This document shows, piece by piece, positions 12,418 to 23,743 of a stretch of DNA of 64,000 bases. The notes under the pieces are model-generated. The model saw nothing but the letters and a program-made list of their open reading frames with translations. It made no database searches and was not told the origin of the DNA. How positions within the stretch are numbered: position 1 is the stretch's first letter; each line of letters opens with the position of its first letter. The stretch is from positions 2,232,001-2,296,000 of the forward strand of contig JAQGEQ010000363.1 of the NCBI GenBank assembly GCA_034620365.1, written 5' to 3'. Source of the DNA: Pegea sp. RAD2-039. Its lineage: Eukaryota; Chordata; Thaliacea; Salpida; Salpidae. The position numbers and the translations under genes are program-made.

Positions 12418-12893
12418 ATTTAATTATTTATTTATTACAATAAATGCGAAGGAGGGTGCCTGAATAGAGCACCTCTCGCTAACACACGTTCTCACAAACT
12501 ACATCTATTAAGTTAGAAATGTAGAAAAAAAAAGATGTAACACATGGCATTTCGAATAGCACTCAAAGCATATAACAGTGAACAATTACATAGAATTATT
12601 ATAATATTTAAAAAAAAAGGGAAAAAATCACAGTTTAGAAATGGTAATGTTATAACGGTTCAACTTCTTTTTGAACAACGTGAGCGACTCCGACATGACA
12701 GTTTGAATTTTTGAAAGATTACAAGACTCTGTATACACAAACACTCTGACATCATCTACTGCTACTAATCTTCTGATGAGGTCTTCGATGAAAATTAAAA
12801 AGAGAAGGGGACCCAGAACAGAACCTTGAGACACACCACTAGTGATTTGACTAGAAGTAGATAAAGATCTTTCTACACTAAATTCTACGGGTA
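12418..12893 (-). mobile_element. LINE fragment with RT motif and 3' tail, minus strand
   Basis: The minus strand reads SQGSVLGPLLFLIFIEDLIRR, the RT palm motif around domain 4/B, then VDDVRVFVYTE where YADD is expected. It then jumps by internal deletion to the 3' UTR and stem-loop (12455-12473), with a TAAA-like tail at 12418-12436. It lies about 200 bp from the downstream border of duplicate B. Confidence 0.85.
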
Positions 12894-13208
12894 ATTAAGA
12901 AAATTAAGAAAATAAAAGTATTTTTCATCTAACTGTTTCAAGGAATCTAAACATTTCAGATTTTTCATTTTAAGTACTTGACTCAAACTTGTAAACAACT
13001 AGACGCTAAACAAGTACTGAATATTTCAAAATTTTTCAAGCATAAACTCAATTATAGAAGTTTATGGTTAGTAAAGTTAAACGCAAAGTTTCTAATAAAA
13101 CTCATACATCTGTTCAAATGTAAAATCATTTGATAAACTTTTTTTCTAATTGAAGCTGACAAAAACTATAAGTAAAAACATATCAGACAGAATAATTGAA
13201 TAAAATAG

Positions 13209-13214
13209 TTTATT
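13209..13214 (-). promoter_or_regulatory. Poly(A) signal AATAAA, secreted-protein gene B
   Basis: Same position relative to the stop codon as in copy A. Confidence 0.5.
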
Positions 13215-13323
13215 TTGTGAAACAAGCACCAGTTTGCGAAGTACACATTTCAAACAAGCCACCTGTAAGTTGAACAAAGAGTTATAGTTTAAATCAGTAG
13301 CTAATTACAGAGTGTTTGCTTAC

Positions 13324-15701
13324 TTAACAAGATGGTTGCCACAAGTTGGTTGATGGTGGACAAAAGTTCCATTCGAATTTTGCTCCCAACAATGGAACTG
13401 AAAACTTTGGAACACATTTGAATGTAGCTTCATAATGCTCTACAAGTTTTGGTCGCCATAGATTCCAGAAAGTGTCGTAATCAGTAGTAACTTGGGTAGT
13501 TCTTCTGGTAATTTCATCATGATATTCTTGTTTCAAGTAATTGTATACATCATCAGTTATGTTTCTACCGAAAGTGCAAGTAAAGAATTGATCGAAAAGA
13601 CACAAGTGTTTACGAGCAAGCTGAAAAACAATAAAATCGATAAATATATTTTGAACTAAAAAACAATTTCCAGTAATAGATTTAAATGCAAACGATTCAA
13701 CTATAAGATATCTCTACAAAACATTAAATATCTCTACAAAACTTTAAATATTGTATAATTATTTATTCATAAATATAATCTTTGCAAAATCTCAAAATAC
13801 TTACTGCTTCAACCTTAAGCTTGATTTTGCTCTTTTCGCTACAGATCTTGTTTTCAAGATGAGTCTCGTAGTGAGCAATCTTAGCAGCTCTATCAGCTTG
13901 ACAGTTAATGAAATGTCTATTAACACTATCGGCATAATCTTTTGATCTGTTTTGCCATTGAGCAATGGCGTGGGTGTAAGTGTAGTTCAAATCGGTAACG
14001 TGGTTATCGAATTCTTCTTTCTTGGCATCAACCCAGCTTTGAGCTTCAGTTTCAAGTCGTGATCGATAAGTAGTGATTTCATCTTCAGTTGGGCATGTAC
14101 TGTTGACAGATGAAGTAATTAAAATTTGAATGCATTTAGATGTTCGTAGTCTTACCCCCAGGTTGATTTGGGTTTCATGGTACTGATTCTTTGTTTCAAA
14201 GTGTTGAAAGCACCAGTTCCCCAAATTACAATGAGATTTCTCCAGTTGGTAACAATTGGACCAAGTTGCTCGGTATAGTTTCCAGCTCTGTAGTCGATAC
14301 AGGTCTTGTAGGTATCCACAGGGAAATCTTCAGTTGCTGTGAGAAAAAGATTATTAGTTTCGATATGACGTCTAGGTTAAGGTTTCAAGTTGACAGCTCA
14401 CCTGATGCATTAACTTCTTTAAGATCATCGAAAGCATATCCACTCCATTTTGGATTGAAAGCATGAACTCGGATAAGTTTGTACAAATACTTTGGAGCAT
14501 CTGGAATTGGTTTGCTGGAAAAATATGTATTGAGAGCATCACGATTTAAGGTGTTGATTTGGTTTTACCAAGTTCGTTTGTATTGATGTTTTTCGAATCC
14601 ATAACAACCAGTGTTGAAATGACATTTGTAGTTGCATCTGTAACAATCCTTTGCTTTTGTAACAGCCTCAGTGATTGTGGTGTTGAACTCTCCGATAAGA
14701 GTAGTTCTTTCATTAGTAAGAAGTGTACTGTAATTAGTCATAGCGTCGGTGAAGTTGCCTGGCATTGACAATGATCCTGTAAAGCAAAGATACTGTAAGA
14801 TAATGTTTACGAATTCAACCCAATTGGTTACCGTAAAGTGTCTCGAAAACTGAATTGGCAAAGTGTTGTCGCTTATTAATGTGATCTGTAAGAGCATCTG
14901 CATATTTAGCTTGGATCATTGTGTTCTTCAAGTCAGCAAGTCGTTCGTATTCCTCGACCTTGATTTCACGAACTTGCATGCAGTTAAGGAACCTTACAAT
15001 GAAATTGGTTTATAGTTGTACGATTAGTAAGCGACAAAAACTCACTTTGTTACAAGTTGCTTATGGAAATGTTCAAGCTTGTCAACCATATCAATGACTG
15101 AATTGTTGTATCGAGTAGATGCAGCGCTCTTCAAGTTAGCAAGTTCAGTTTCATATTCTTGAGTTTTGTTACAATAGAGCTCTGAGTCTTCTTTGTAAAC
15201 ACGCTTGAGATATTCCTTGAATGTCTTCAAGTAAGATTCATGAATCTCATCAATTTGAGCTTCAAGTACTCCAAGATTATCATCCATCTCTTCTTTCATG
15301 TCATTACGCTTTTCAGTCATCTTATCTGTATAGTTGACTTGAACGTAATCAGTGATGTTAGTAGGATCTGTGGAAACAAAGAATCAATTAAAAATCTAGA
15401 AGTACAAATTCTTATAATGCCAGCAACTTACCACTTTCACATGATAGTCCTAGTCGCTTTGGGAAAGCTTTCAAGATGTGTGAATAGAATTTAGCAGTAA
15501 ACCAAGCAGGGTTATGGTTAACATTGTGACCATAACTGTTGGTTGGTGGGAACACGTGGAAATGATGCGTACACCAATATTGATAATTTGGAATTGAGAT
15601 TGCTTGAGTAGCCTGAAAAATAAATCAAGAAATTAGTATTTTATTCATTACCAATTTATACTTACAGCAACAAACAGCAATAAAATTGCAATCAACTTCA
15701 T
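13324..15701 (-). CDS. Secreted orphan protein, copy B (~597 aa, 9 exons)
   Basis: Exons: 15701-15666, 15612-15432, 15367-15046, 14992-14832, 14776-14569, 14514-14402, 14336-14156, 14099-13805, 13620-13324. Every splice site of copy A is kept and phase closes. The signal peptide, sequons and cysteines are unchanged, and most coding differences are synonymous, such as TACACT/TACACC. One replacement seen is Ala to Ser in KFY(A/S)HI. No stop or frameshift is visible, so both copies look functional. The function is unknown for the same reasons as copy A. The gene is flanked downstream by a LINE fragment. Confidence 0.85.
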
Positions 15702-15756
15702 CTTCTTTTCTTGTGAAAGCTTGATAAAGAATTAATTCTGTAGTCAGATTGGAGAT

Positions 15757-15765
15757 CTTTTATAT
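15757..15765 (-). promoter_or_regulatory. TATA box (ATATAAAAG), secreted-protein gene B
   Basis: Identical to the element of copy A and at the same distance from the ATG. Confidence 0.6.
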
Positions 15766-16575
15766 TGTTCTTATACAAACAATATTTCGAAGAACTAATA
15801 TATAAGAATACAGAAAAGTGTATGTTCAAGTGTCATTGAATTAATAAGTTTTTATAATTAAGCTGTTTTGATATTTCTACTAAGTACAAGTAGTTTAAGT
15901 AAAGATAACAATTAAGTTAATTTGCTGAGTACCGGAAAAATTGAAAATATTTTTATTAAACTTTTCTTTAAGTGAATACTGAAAATATTTTTGAGGTAAT
16001 ATGGTTAGCTTTTTGTTTATAATCAAAAAGTAAATTTGTAAAAGCTTGAAACGATTTTTTAGTTAGTATTTTAAACTGAATAAATACAAACTGATCTGTT
16101 GTTTGTAGATTCCTTTAAATGTTGTACAAAGAATTTTTTTGAAATTTTCGTTTGTCTTTTCTAATTTTATTAAAATGATGAATTCTCTTAGATGGTTAGA
16201 CAATCATTTATCCAAAGTTTTCTTTTGTTTAAATAAAAGAAAACTATAATTAAATGTTTTTCATGACCTTCTATTTTGTATAATTTTCTTTCTTTAAACA
16301 AACAACTAATCAGTTAAATTTGTTAAATAATTTAATGTTGAGTTGTAATTCTAGATAAACATTTATTACAAAACAATTTTGCTTCAAACTTTTCAAGAAT
16401 ACTTAAGTTCGATTACTCGGAAGTAATGCGAGTTTAGTGTTATTTTAGTGATCCAAGTTTAACTGAAAGATTGTTAATAAGTAGTTAAGTTTTAAATAAT
16501 GATTGGTTTATTAAAATCTGCTTAGATTATATAGCACTTGAAAGTTACAAGTAAATTAAACTCTTCTATCGACTG

Positions 16576-17594
16576 TTTTATATCAGAAACCTTTATAGTT
16601 TTTGCAGAGGTTTACTTCTTGTAAATCAAGTTTAGAATCAAATTGTCAAAATTGGATTTAATTAAAAAATCTTTTCAAATCTTTCTAAATAAAATTTCCC
16701 CATATGATTACTGAACCTTAGTATTGGTAAAAGCACTGCTTTGGGCTGTGATTAATAAATAATTAGAAATCCCAAAAACAATATTAATCATATCAATATC
16801 AAAATATTTTTGTGTTAAGAGTTTAATACCTTCCAAGTTAAACAAGATTTACAGACAGATGACAAGTTATATAAAAAGTAATTAATTAGAAGTAAAACAA
16901 ACACATTGAAGAGCTTTTTAGTAGATGGGAATATGTAAGGATTAGAATTTAAAATAAAGATACCGAAAACTTTGTTGAAGGCTCCTAATTAATGATATGA
17001 TACGAGATAGATTAAGATAACACCGACATGCTACAGGAAGCTGTCACGAAGATGTTCTGAAAATAATTTAAGGTTTGCAGTATTTAGTTATTTGTATTAA
17101 ATTGTCAAATATTTCAGATTTTTTGTGAAATTGATTCTATCAGTTAAAGTCTTCTTCTCTACTGAATGTTTTGAAGATGACTCTCATCTAACACACTGAG
17201 ATTTATGGAAAATGGAATTAATTTGATTTTCTATTTAATGGAACGCTTCTCTTTTTTATTCTACTTTTACAAACATAAAATAGTTTGAAAAAATGTTTGT
17301 ATCAACTTTCATTTATTCATTTCTATAACAAAACACTTTTTTAAAAACTTTATAATTCGTCAACTATAAAGCAAAACAGCGATAATAAATTTGTTGAAAC
17401 GCTTTATTGAATACTTCGTATATTATCTACAATAAAATAAATTTCTAAATCAAAAAACTGTTCAAGTTATTCTAGCCTTTTAAAATCAAACAATTATTCA
17501 ATCATAAGAATCTCGTAAAGTAATACTAAGAAGATGAACGAAATTTATTTCAGAGATTATCGTCTTTTATATCAATTTAGAGTCAAATTGAATC
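16576..17594. other. Intergenic, AT-rich
   Basis: I see no gene. It lies between the right border of the duplication and the TERT stop codon, and would hold the TERT 3' UTR. Confidence 0.5.
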
Positions 17595-19881
17595 TTAATG
17601 ATATCTACTAGTTGCTTTTTTCAGCAAATTTAAGAATGAATTTTGTGGTTTTAGTTTAAGTTCTATTTTACTCATTTCGCTTCTTATTATATTTCTAAGT
17701 CTAATAGAAAATGAATGGCGTTTACAAGTTTCATAAAAAGCTTTTAAAAACAGCCAAATTAGTTGAGATTTTCCGGGAAAAAGTTGCTGTTTTTTTACCA
17801 AAATATGAAAAACTTTCACAGCTAAACATCGAATCATTCGAACAATATCAAACAAAGTTTGTCGATTAATCTTAGCACGCCACAAACGAAAAGTCTTTGT
17901 TCGTATCAGCCATTGTATACTAACAGAAATAGCAATTTTATATAAATTATTTATACAATATTCCGAACTATTTACAAGTGTATTCCAACAAATTGTTAAG
18001 CTTAAGCATTTTTGTAAAGTATATTGATACAAGAATCTAATGCATGGGTTATTTTGGTTTTTTAATTTAATTGTAGTTACAGTTTGAACATTTTTCACTT
18101 TCTTGAAATCAAAAGATATTCCTGATTCACAACTAATTTCTAATGGAAACTTTAATCCAAACCAAAAAAGATCTTTAGATCCACTATTTGCAGACGAAAT
18201 CGAAAGTATATTACTACAAGTTTTTTCCTGGTTAATCTCACCACCATACCCTTGCAAACTTTTATCCAGATGATAATAAAACAACATAACTGGTAGTTGA
18301 CGAGTAGAAACAAACAAATAGTCATCTAAATATCGTAAACAAAGTTGAAAGCTTCCTACTTGATTATGGATTGTTTTATCTACTAGTTTTGATTCCATGA
18401 AACCATAAAAAATATTACACAATGCAGACGAGTACCTACAACCTTGAACAATTCCTCTAACTAGTTTAAAATGTATGCTATTCACCTGAACATATGTATT
18501 TGATAAAATATGTTTGATGTGACAAAATATTCTTTCTGAAACTTTGCCCAACAGTTTGTACTTTTTGCAAACACAGCTGATATCCAGCTGAGAGTTTTGT
18601 ATTAATGTCAATTTCAAAATATTTAAAAGTTTTTCAACAGGTATATAATCAAAACACTTTTTAATATCTGTTGTAAGGTAGTACAGACATTCAGTGTTTT
18701 TAGACTTGCTCTGCACTTGTTGTTGAAAAGAAATCCATTTTGAGTTAATGTCATTATATCCTGATGTAGAATAACCGGCTGTAGTTGGTAACTTGGATAG
18801 TAAAGTAAGAATTTTAGAAACTTCTTTTTCAGATAAATCTAAAGATGAAAATAAATTCTTTTTAAACTTTAACTGCATAATGCTACGAATATCATTATTT
18901 TCTTTTGGGAAAAACCTTGCACTGAATAACACAGCATCATCTGGTAAGAATTCATCAGCTACAGTCCAAAGACCTTTCTGAACTTTCAGCAAAGTAGCTC
19001 TGTTAATGAGAGCTGCCCAAACTTCTTTGCGATAAAAGATAATCTTTTTTGATCTACAATTTGAGTTTGTAATATAAAAAAAGAGTTTTAATAAAGGCAT
19101 GATCAAATTTGCAAACAGCCATTCCATAAATATTTGAATCTTTTTTTTGTTACCATGTGCCCAAGGTATATTATGAAAATTAGTTTCAGAAATAAAATGG
19201 TTAGTTTGAAAGGAATCAAACCTGTTGGAGTTAAGAAATAGTTTAAGTTTTTTGAGAAACCTCTTTTCATTACACTCTGAACCCCAAAAATAATGAAATG
19301 GTAAAAGTCTTTTGATACAAGTTCTTAAAAAGAGGAAAACTTGATTGGTTTGACAGTGAAGCTGAGTTAACTGTAGAATTTCTTTTTCCAGTTCACCACG
19401 TTTTCTTGAATGATAAGAATTTAAAAATCTTTTCAAATTACAAATCTCTACTAGATCTCGAAAATCCTCTGAAATTGGCACATAAGATCTTAAAAGAAGA
19501 TGAAATGAAATTCTTTTAAAATTCTTCATAAGAATAAAACAAATAGAAGAAATTCGTCGAAATCTGTTTTCTATTTTCCATGTTTGTAACTCTATTGTAG
19601 AAATTAGTTGTTGTTGTCTTGTTCTACTTTTTAACTGAATAAAAAATTCACTTTTATTTAAAGAAAGCTTTTTATAAAATATTTCATGATCAAATATATA
19701 AGTTGTTAAAACTCTAGTTGCTAAGCCACATGAAGACAATTTTGCAAACATTCTTAACAATTCCATTTCTTTATATTCTTCACGGCATTTTGGTAAATAT
19801 GTATCATAACAAATAGTTCTTAAAGTATATTCTGACATTTCATATCTTGAACTTATAGAAACTGAAAAAATCTTCAATAAG
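17595..19881 (-). CDS. TERT: Telomerase reverse transcriptase, main exon
   Basis: This is one long exon of about 760 codons. In order it shows a CP/QFP-like segment (FWGSECNEKRFLKKLK), the T motif (FFYITNSN...IFYRKEVW), motif 1 (FSARFFPKE), motif 2 (IRSIMQL), motif A with the first catalytic Asp (TTDIKKCFDYIP), motif B' (RGIVQGC...ALCNIFYGFME), motif C with the Asp pair (RYLDDYLFVS), motif D (GGEINQEKT), motif E (FWFGLKF) and a C-terminal extension. This set and the T motif separate it from LINE reverse transcriptases. The family extends telomeres on an RNA template in the nucleus. Motif B' differs from the usual GIPQGS. The exon opens after a good acceptor (TTTGCAG at 19888-19882), so an upstream exon with the N-terminal end is likely but not found. 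Otherwise the first ATG is at 19838, giving 747 residues with little or no TEN domain. Confidence 0.93.
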
Positions 19882-20796
19882 CTGCAAATACAATAAAAAG
19901 ACTTTTAAACGACAAAGAACAAAATTAAAACATCTTTTTTATTTAAAAAAGTCATATAGTTTTTCACAACGATTACTACAGTATTGTAAAATCGGATTTT
20001 TACATTTGCACTTGATACATTCAAAATAGTTTCAAACTTTGTATAAAACGTAAAAATAATCATTATAAAGAGTAACCGCTAAAATAAAATCTTTGACAAA
20101 TTAAAGCTTTTCAAAAAAATCTTTAAAATATTCTTAGTTACTGTCAATAAACCCATAAAAATCTTAAACTTTTGATAACAACACAAAAAATAATACACAA
20201 AATGTTAAAGTTTCTAGTTTTTAAAGTTTTCTAAAATTTTCCATTTATTATATTTAATGGTGAATTATTACTATCATAAAATAATAAATTAGAAAACAAA
20301 TTAAATTGAAATAAATAAACATTTATTTATTGATTTTACGAAAATATTTTTCGTATGAATATTTATACAAACTGCTAACTGAATTAAAGTAAAAACATCG
20401 ATTCACTTGTAACTTGAAGAAAATCATTAAAAAGTTATCAAAACATTAGAGCTTGAAAGAAAATTTGAATTTAAATGCAGAGCTAATCATAAAACGTATA
20501 ACATTACAGCTTTTTAAATAACTTGAAATCTTTTACAGGCTTCCTTTTACTTATTGCTTGTTTCACAAACTTTTTAGTAGAAAGCCATAATTTCGAATAT
20601 TATATATAATATCGTGATATTTTTAAAAATAAATCTTCAGAAATCAATTTAGGTTTTAGATTAAAAAAGAGCTTTAAATTTACGATGTTTCTTTTAATTT
20701 ATTTATTTAACTTTTGTTAATTTGAGTTGATATTCAAATGAGTAGTTATTAATTGTATTGATTGTATTAATAGTGTATTGAAAAACTCAAAAATGA
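19882..20796. other. Region upstream of TERT main exon
   Basis: This should hold the missing first TERT exon(s) or promoter. I could not identify a coding exon with confidence. It is AT-rich sequence with two short minus-strand frames around 19.9-20.07 kb, neither ending in a phase-compatible donor. Confidence 0.4.
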
Positions 20797-21812
20797 ACAG
20801 CTTTATCTTACAGTGGATTAAAGATTACTTATAAGGTAAAACCCAACAAACTCGTCTAAAAAGATGTGTATCTACTTCTAGTCAAATCACTAGTGGTATT
20901 CCTCAGGGTTCTGTTCTGGGTCCCATTTTCTTTTTAATTTCCATTTAAGACCTCATCAGAAGACTAGTAGCAGTAGATGAAGTCAGAGTGTTTGTGTATG
21001 CAGATGATATCAATCTATTATCTTGTAATCCTTCAAAACTTCAAACTGTACTACACACTGTATAAAACTGGTTTACGAATTGGCAGCTCAGAATCCAGCC
21101 CACAAAGTCTGAACTTATAACTTTTTCTCGTAAACCAGCTGTAATTTCCTTGAACCAATACTCAATCAATAGGTTTATTACTCAACGAGTATCTTCGGTT
21201 CTAGACCTTGGCATTACTCTATCATCTGACTTTAAATTAGTATGTAGAAAACTTAATATTAAATATGATAGTTATACACACCGTCTCAGCTTCTTCAATT
21301 TAGATACTTTGGAAATTCGAAGGATTAAATGCGACTTAATTCTTGTTTTTAAAACTATCAACAATTTAATTGACCTTCAGTTTGATGATTTCTTTTCCAT
21401 TAGTCCTTCTCTCAAGTTATATCAGCTCAGACGACACACATTACATCTTAATAAGCCTATATCACCTGATACATTGGTCAAAGCAAATATTTCTCATACT
21501 GCACAAATAGTACAAGGAACCAGTTGCCATCAGACATTGTCATCTCGGAGTCGCATGCGTTGTTTAAAAAGAAGTTAAACCGTTATAATATTGCAAACAT
21601 TGTCATTTCGAAACTATGATTTTTTTTCTCTTTTTTATATTATTAACATTTCATGTAAATGTTCACTGTCATATGTTTTGAGGACTACTGAAATGCCATG
21701 TGTTACATCTTTTACTTTCTATATTTTTGGCTAAATAGATGTTACTGGTAAGAATGTGTGCTAGCGAGAGGTGCTCTCTTCAGGTACCCTCCTTCGTATT
21801 TGTTGTAATACT
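20797..21812 (+). mobile_element. LINE fragment, RT domain to 3' end, broken
   Basis: This is the longest copy here. It reads LQWIKDYL, then TSSQITSGIPQGSVLGP (motif B), FVYADDINLLS (motif C with the YADD box), and NWFTNWQLRIQPTKSELITFS. It carries in-frame stops and an internal deletion that joins LSSDFK to LVCRKLN. It ends with the common 3' UTR and stem-loop (21770-21788) followed by GTAATAC. It lies tail-to-tail with ASS1. Confidence 0.9.
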
Positions 21813-21878
21813 CAGCAACTATTTAACCAAAAGTTAAAACATCGATTAAACAAGACTGCCTTGAAACGATTGAACAAT

Positions 21879-21884
21879 TTTATT
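21879..21884 (-). promoter_or_regulatory. Poly(A) signal AATAAA, ASS1
   Basis: Minus-strand AATAAA about 60 bp beyond the ASS1 stop codon. Confidence 0.55.
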
Positions 21885-21944
21885 TACAAGTCACCAGTGA
21901 TTCTACAAAATTTACAAAGTAGTGAATTGTAAAATCAAACGTCT

Positions 21945-23743
21945 TTAGTTAGAAAGACTTTTTGCTCTGAGTTGCTCACGAAGGCGTAGTGAAGTGATCT
22001 TAATGAAGCCGCTCACATCAGCCGGTTCATAATCTCCAGCCTCATCCATACTGCTCAAAAAAAATAAATTTCTCATTTAAAAACTTGATATAGACTTCAG
22101 AATAAAATTAAAATAATCAGAAGCTAATAAACCTGACAAGTTCTTGATTGTAGAGTGAATTAGGAGATTTTCGACTTAAAATCATAACTGATCCTTTAAA
22201 AAGTTTCATACAAACAGATCCATTGACATTGTTCTGACTTGATGAAATACAATTTCTCAAGTATTCCCCTTCAGGACTAAACCACATTCCTATTTTGGAA
22301 TAAAACAAAGTTAAAGTTAAGCTTAAACAGACTGGATCCAAAATGAGAATCGACCAAAAATCTCTTTTCTTAAATACTATAAACGCTGACCATTATAAAT
22401 CTGCTTTCCAAGTTGAACAGATAATCCTTCCTTGATATAAAGAACTTCCTTATCCATTGTGATCAACTCAAGATCTTGATGAGCTTTCCAGATCACTTCT
22501 GCCGCTGGGTTTTCGTAGCAACCGCGAGACTTCATCCCGATGAATCGGTTTTCGACAATATCAATTCGTCCAATACCATGAAGGCCTCTGTAAACAAACT
22601 TTTGTTTTAATAAATTTAAATAAATTTTAAGCTTTGTTGTAATCGATAGTAAACTTTTTTATTCCTTAAAAAACATTAATTTTTTGTTAATTTACGCAGT
22701 TTTGTTCAACTCCACCATAATGGCAACAGGCTCAGTTGCCATGACAACTCCGCTACACTCATCTTTAAGCTCAATCGGAACTCCACTTTTGAATTGAAGT
22801 GAGATCTTTGCACCAACATCAGGAGTTTCTTCTACATTCTTTGTAAGCTGATACATATCATTAGGAGCTTCAGTTGCGGGATCTTCAAGGATTCCGGACT
22901 CATAGCTGAGAATAATCTCGAAATTGTTATAAAATGAAACTTAGAAAGTCAGAAGAGATCGTACCTAATATGCATAAGATTGTCATCTTCACTGTAAGAC
23001 TTGTCTTTGGTAGCTTTGACGGGAATATTCTTTTCAGCAGCATAATCAAGGAGCTGTTGACGTCCAACAAACTTCTTTAAAAAGTCATCCTCTCTCCACG
23101 GAGCAAGGAATTTCACTCCATGATGAAGAGCATAGCATCCAAGCTCAAAGCGGACTTGATCATTTCCCTGCACATAAATAGATCGGTTGAGATGAGTAAA
23201 GATACGCGTGTTGATATCATCACCTTTCCTGTCGCTCCATGCGAAATATATTTGGCGTTTTCCTTGATGGCAACCTCGATGAGGCATCGTGCGATACAGG
23301 GTCGCGCCAAAGCGGTACCCAACAAGTAACGCCCTTCGTATTTAACTCCTGCTTTTACTGCTGGCCAAATAAACTCTTTCACAAACTCTTCTTTGCGATC
23401 TTCAATGTAAATCTACATAGATTGAATATTTACATTAGTGACTTCATTCAAAAATGTTACTTTAAGCTTCTATTTGGTTGTTCAACAAACACTTTACTTT
23501 TTCAGCGCCCAGCTTTAAAGCCTTCTGTCTAGCAGCTTCAAAATCTTCCACTTGACCTACATCAACCTATAAAATAAATATTTTTTACAATAATAAAAAC
23601 TTATTAATCTCTTATAACAAAGTTAATAAACTCACCATGCAAGGAATGACTCGATAACCTTTCTCCAAAAGCCATACTAAAATACAAGAAGTGTCCAACC
23701 CTCCGCTGTATGCAAGAATTAAAGTTTCTTTTGTTACTGACAT
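21945..23743 (-). CDS. ASS1: Argininosuccinate synthase (8 exons)
   Basis: The family condenses citrulline and aspartate with ATP to argininosuccinate in the cytosol, a step of arginine synthesis and the urea cycle. Exons: 23743-23636, 23566-23504 (approximate end), 23412-23224, 23167-22965, 22905-22696, 22587-22385, 22289-22133, 22050-21945. The N-terminus shows the ATP-pyrophosphatase P-loop [10 protein letters not shown]. Further conserved blocks are [67 protein letters not shown] and [11 protein letters not shown]. The order and lack of gaps match the usual enzyme of about 410 residues. The shortest introns are about 55 bp. All residues I know to be conserved around the substrate loops appear intact, so this should be an active enzyme. 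Confidence 0.97.

Larger units (their letters stand above)
13097..16575. repeat. Segmental duplication, copy B (~3.48 kb)
   Basis: Direct duplicate of 2118-5571. The offset is 11,002 bp through exons 1-8 and 10,980 bp at exon 9. The 22-bp change comes from a small tandem duplication (ATCTCTACAAAAC repeated) in intron 8 of this copy. Confidence 0.93.

Noticed and set aside
17595-19881. Possibility that the RT exon is a LINE or Penelope element
   Set aside because: It has the telomerase T motif, CP-like segment and C-terminal extension, no endonuclease, and no stops.
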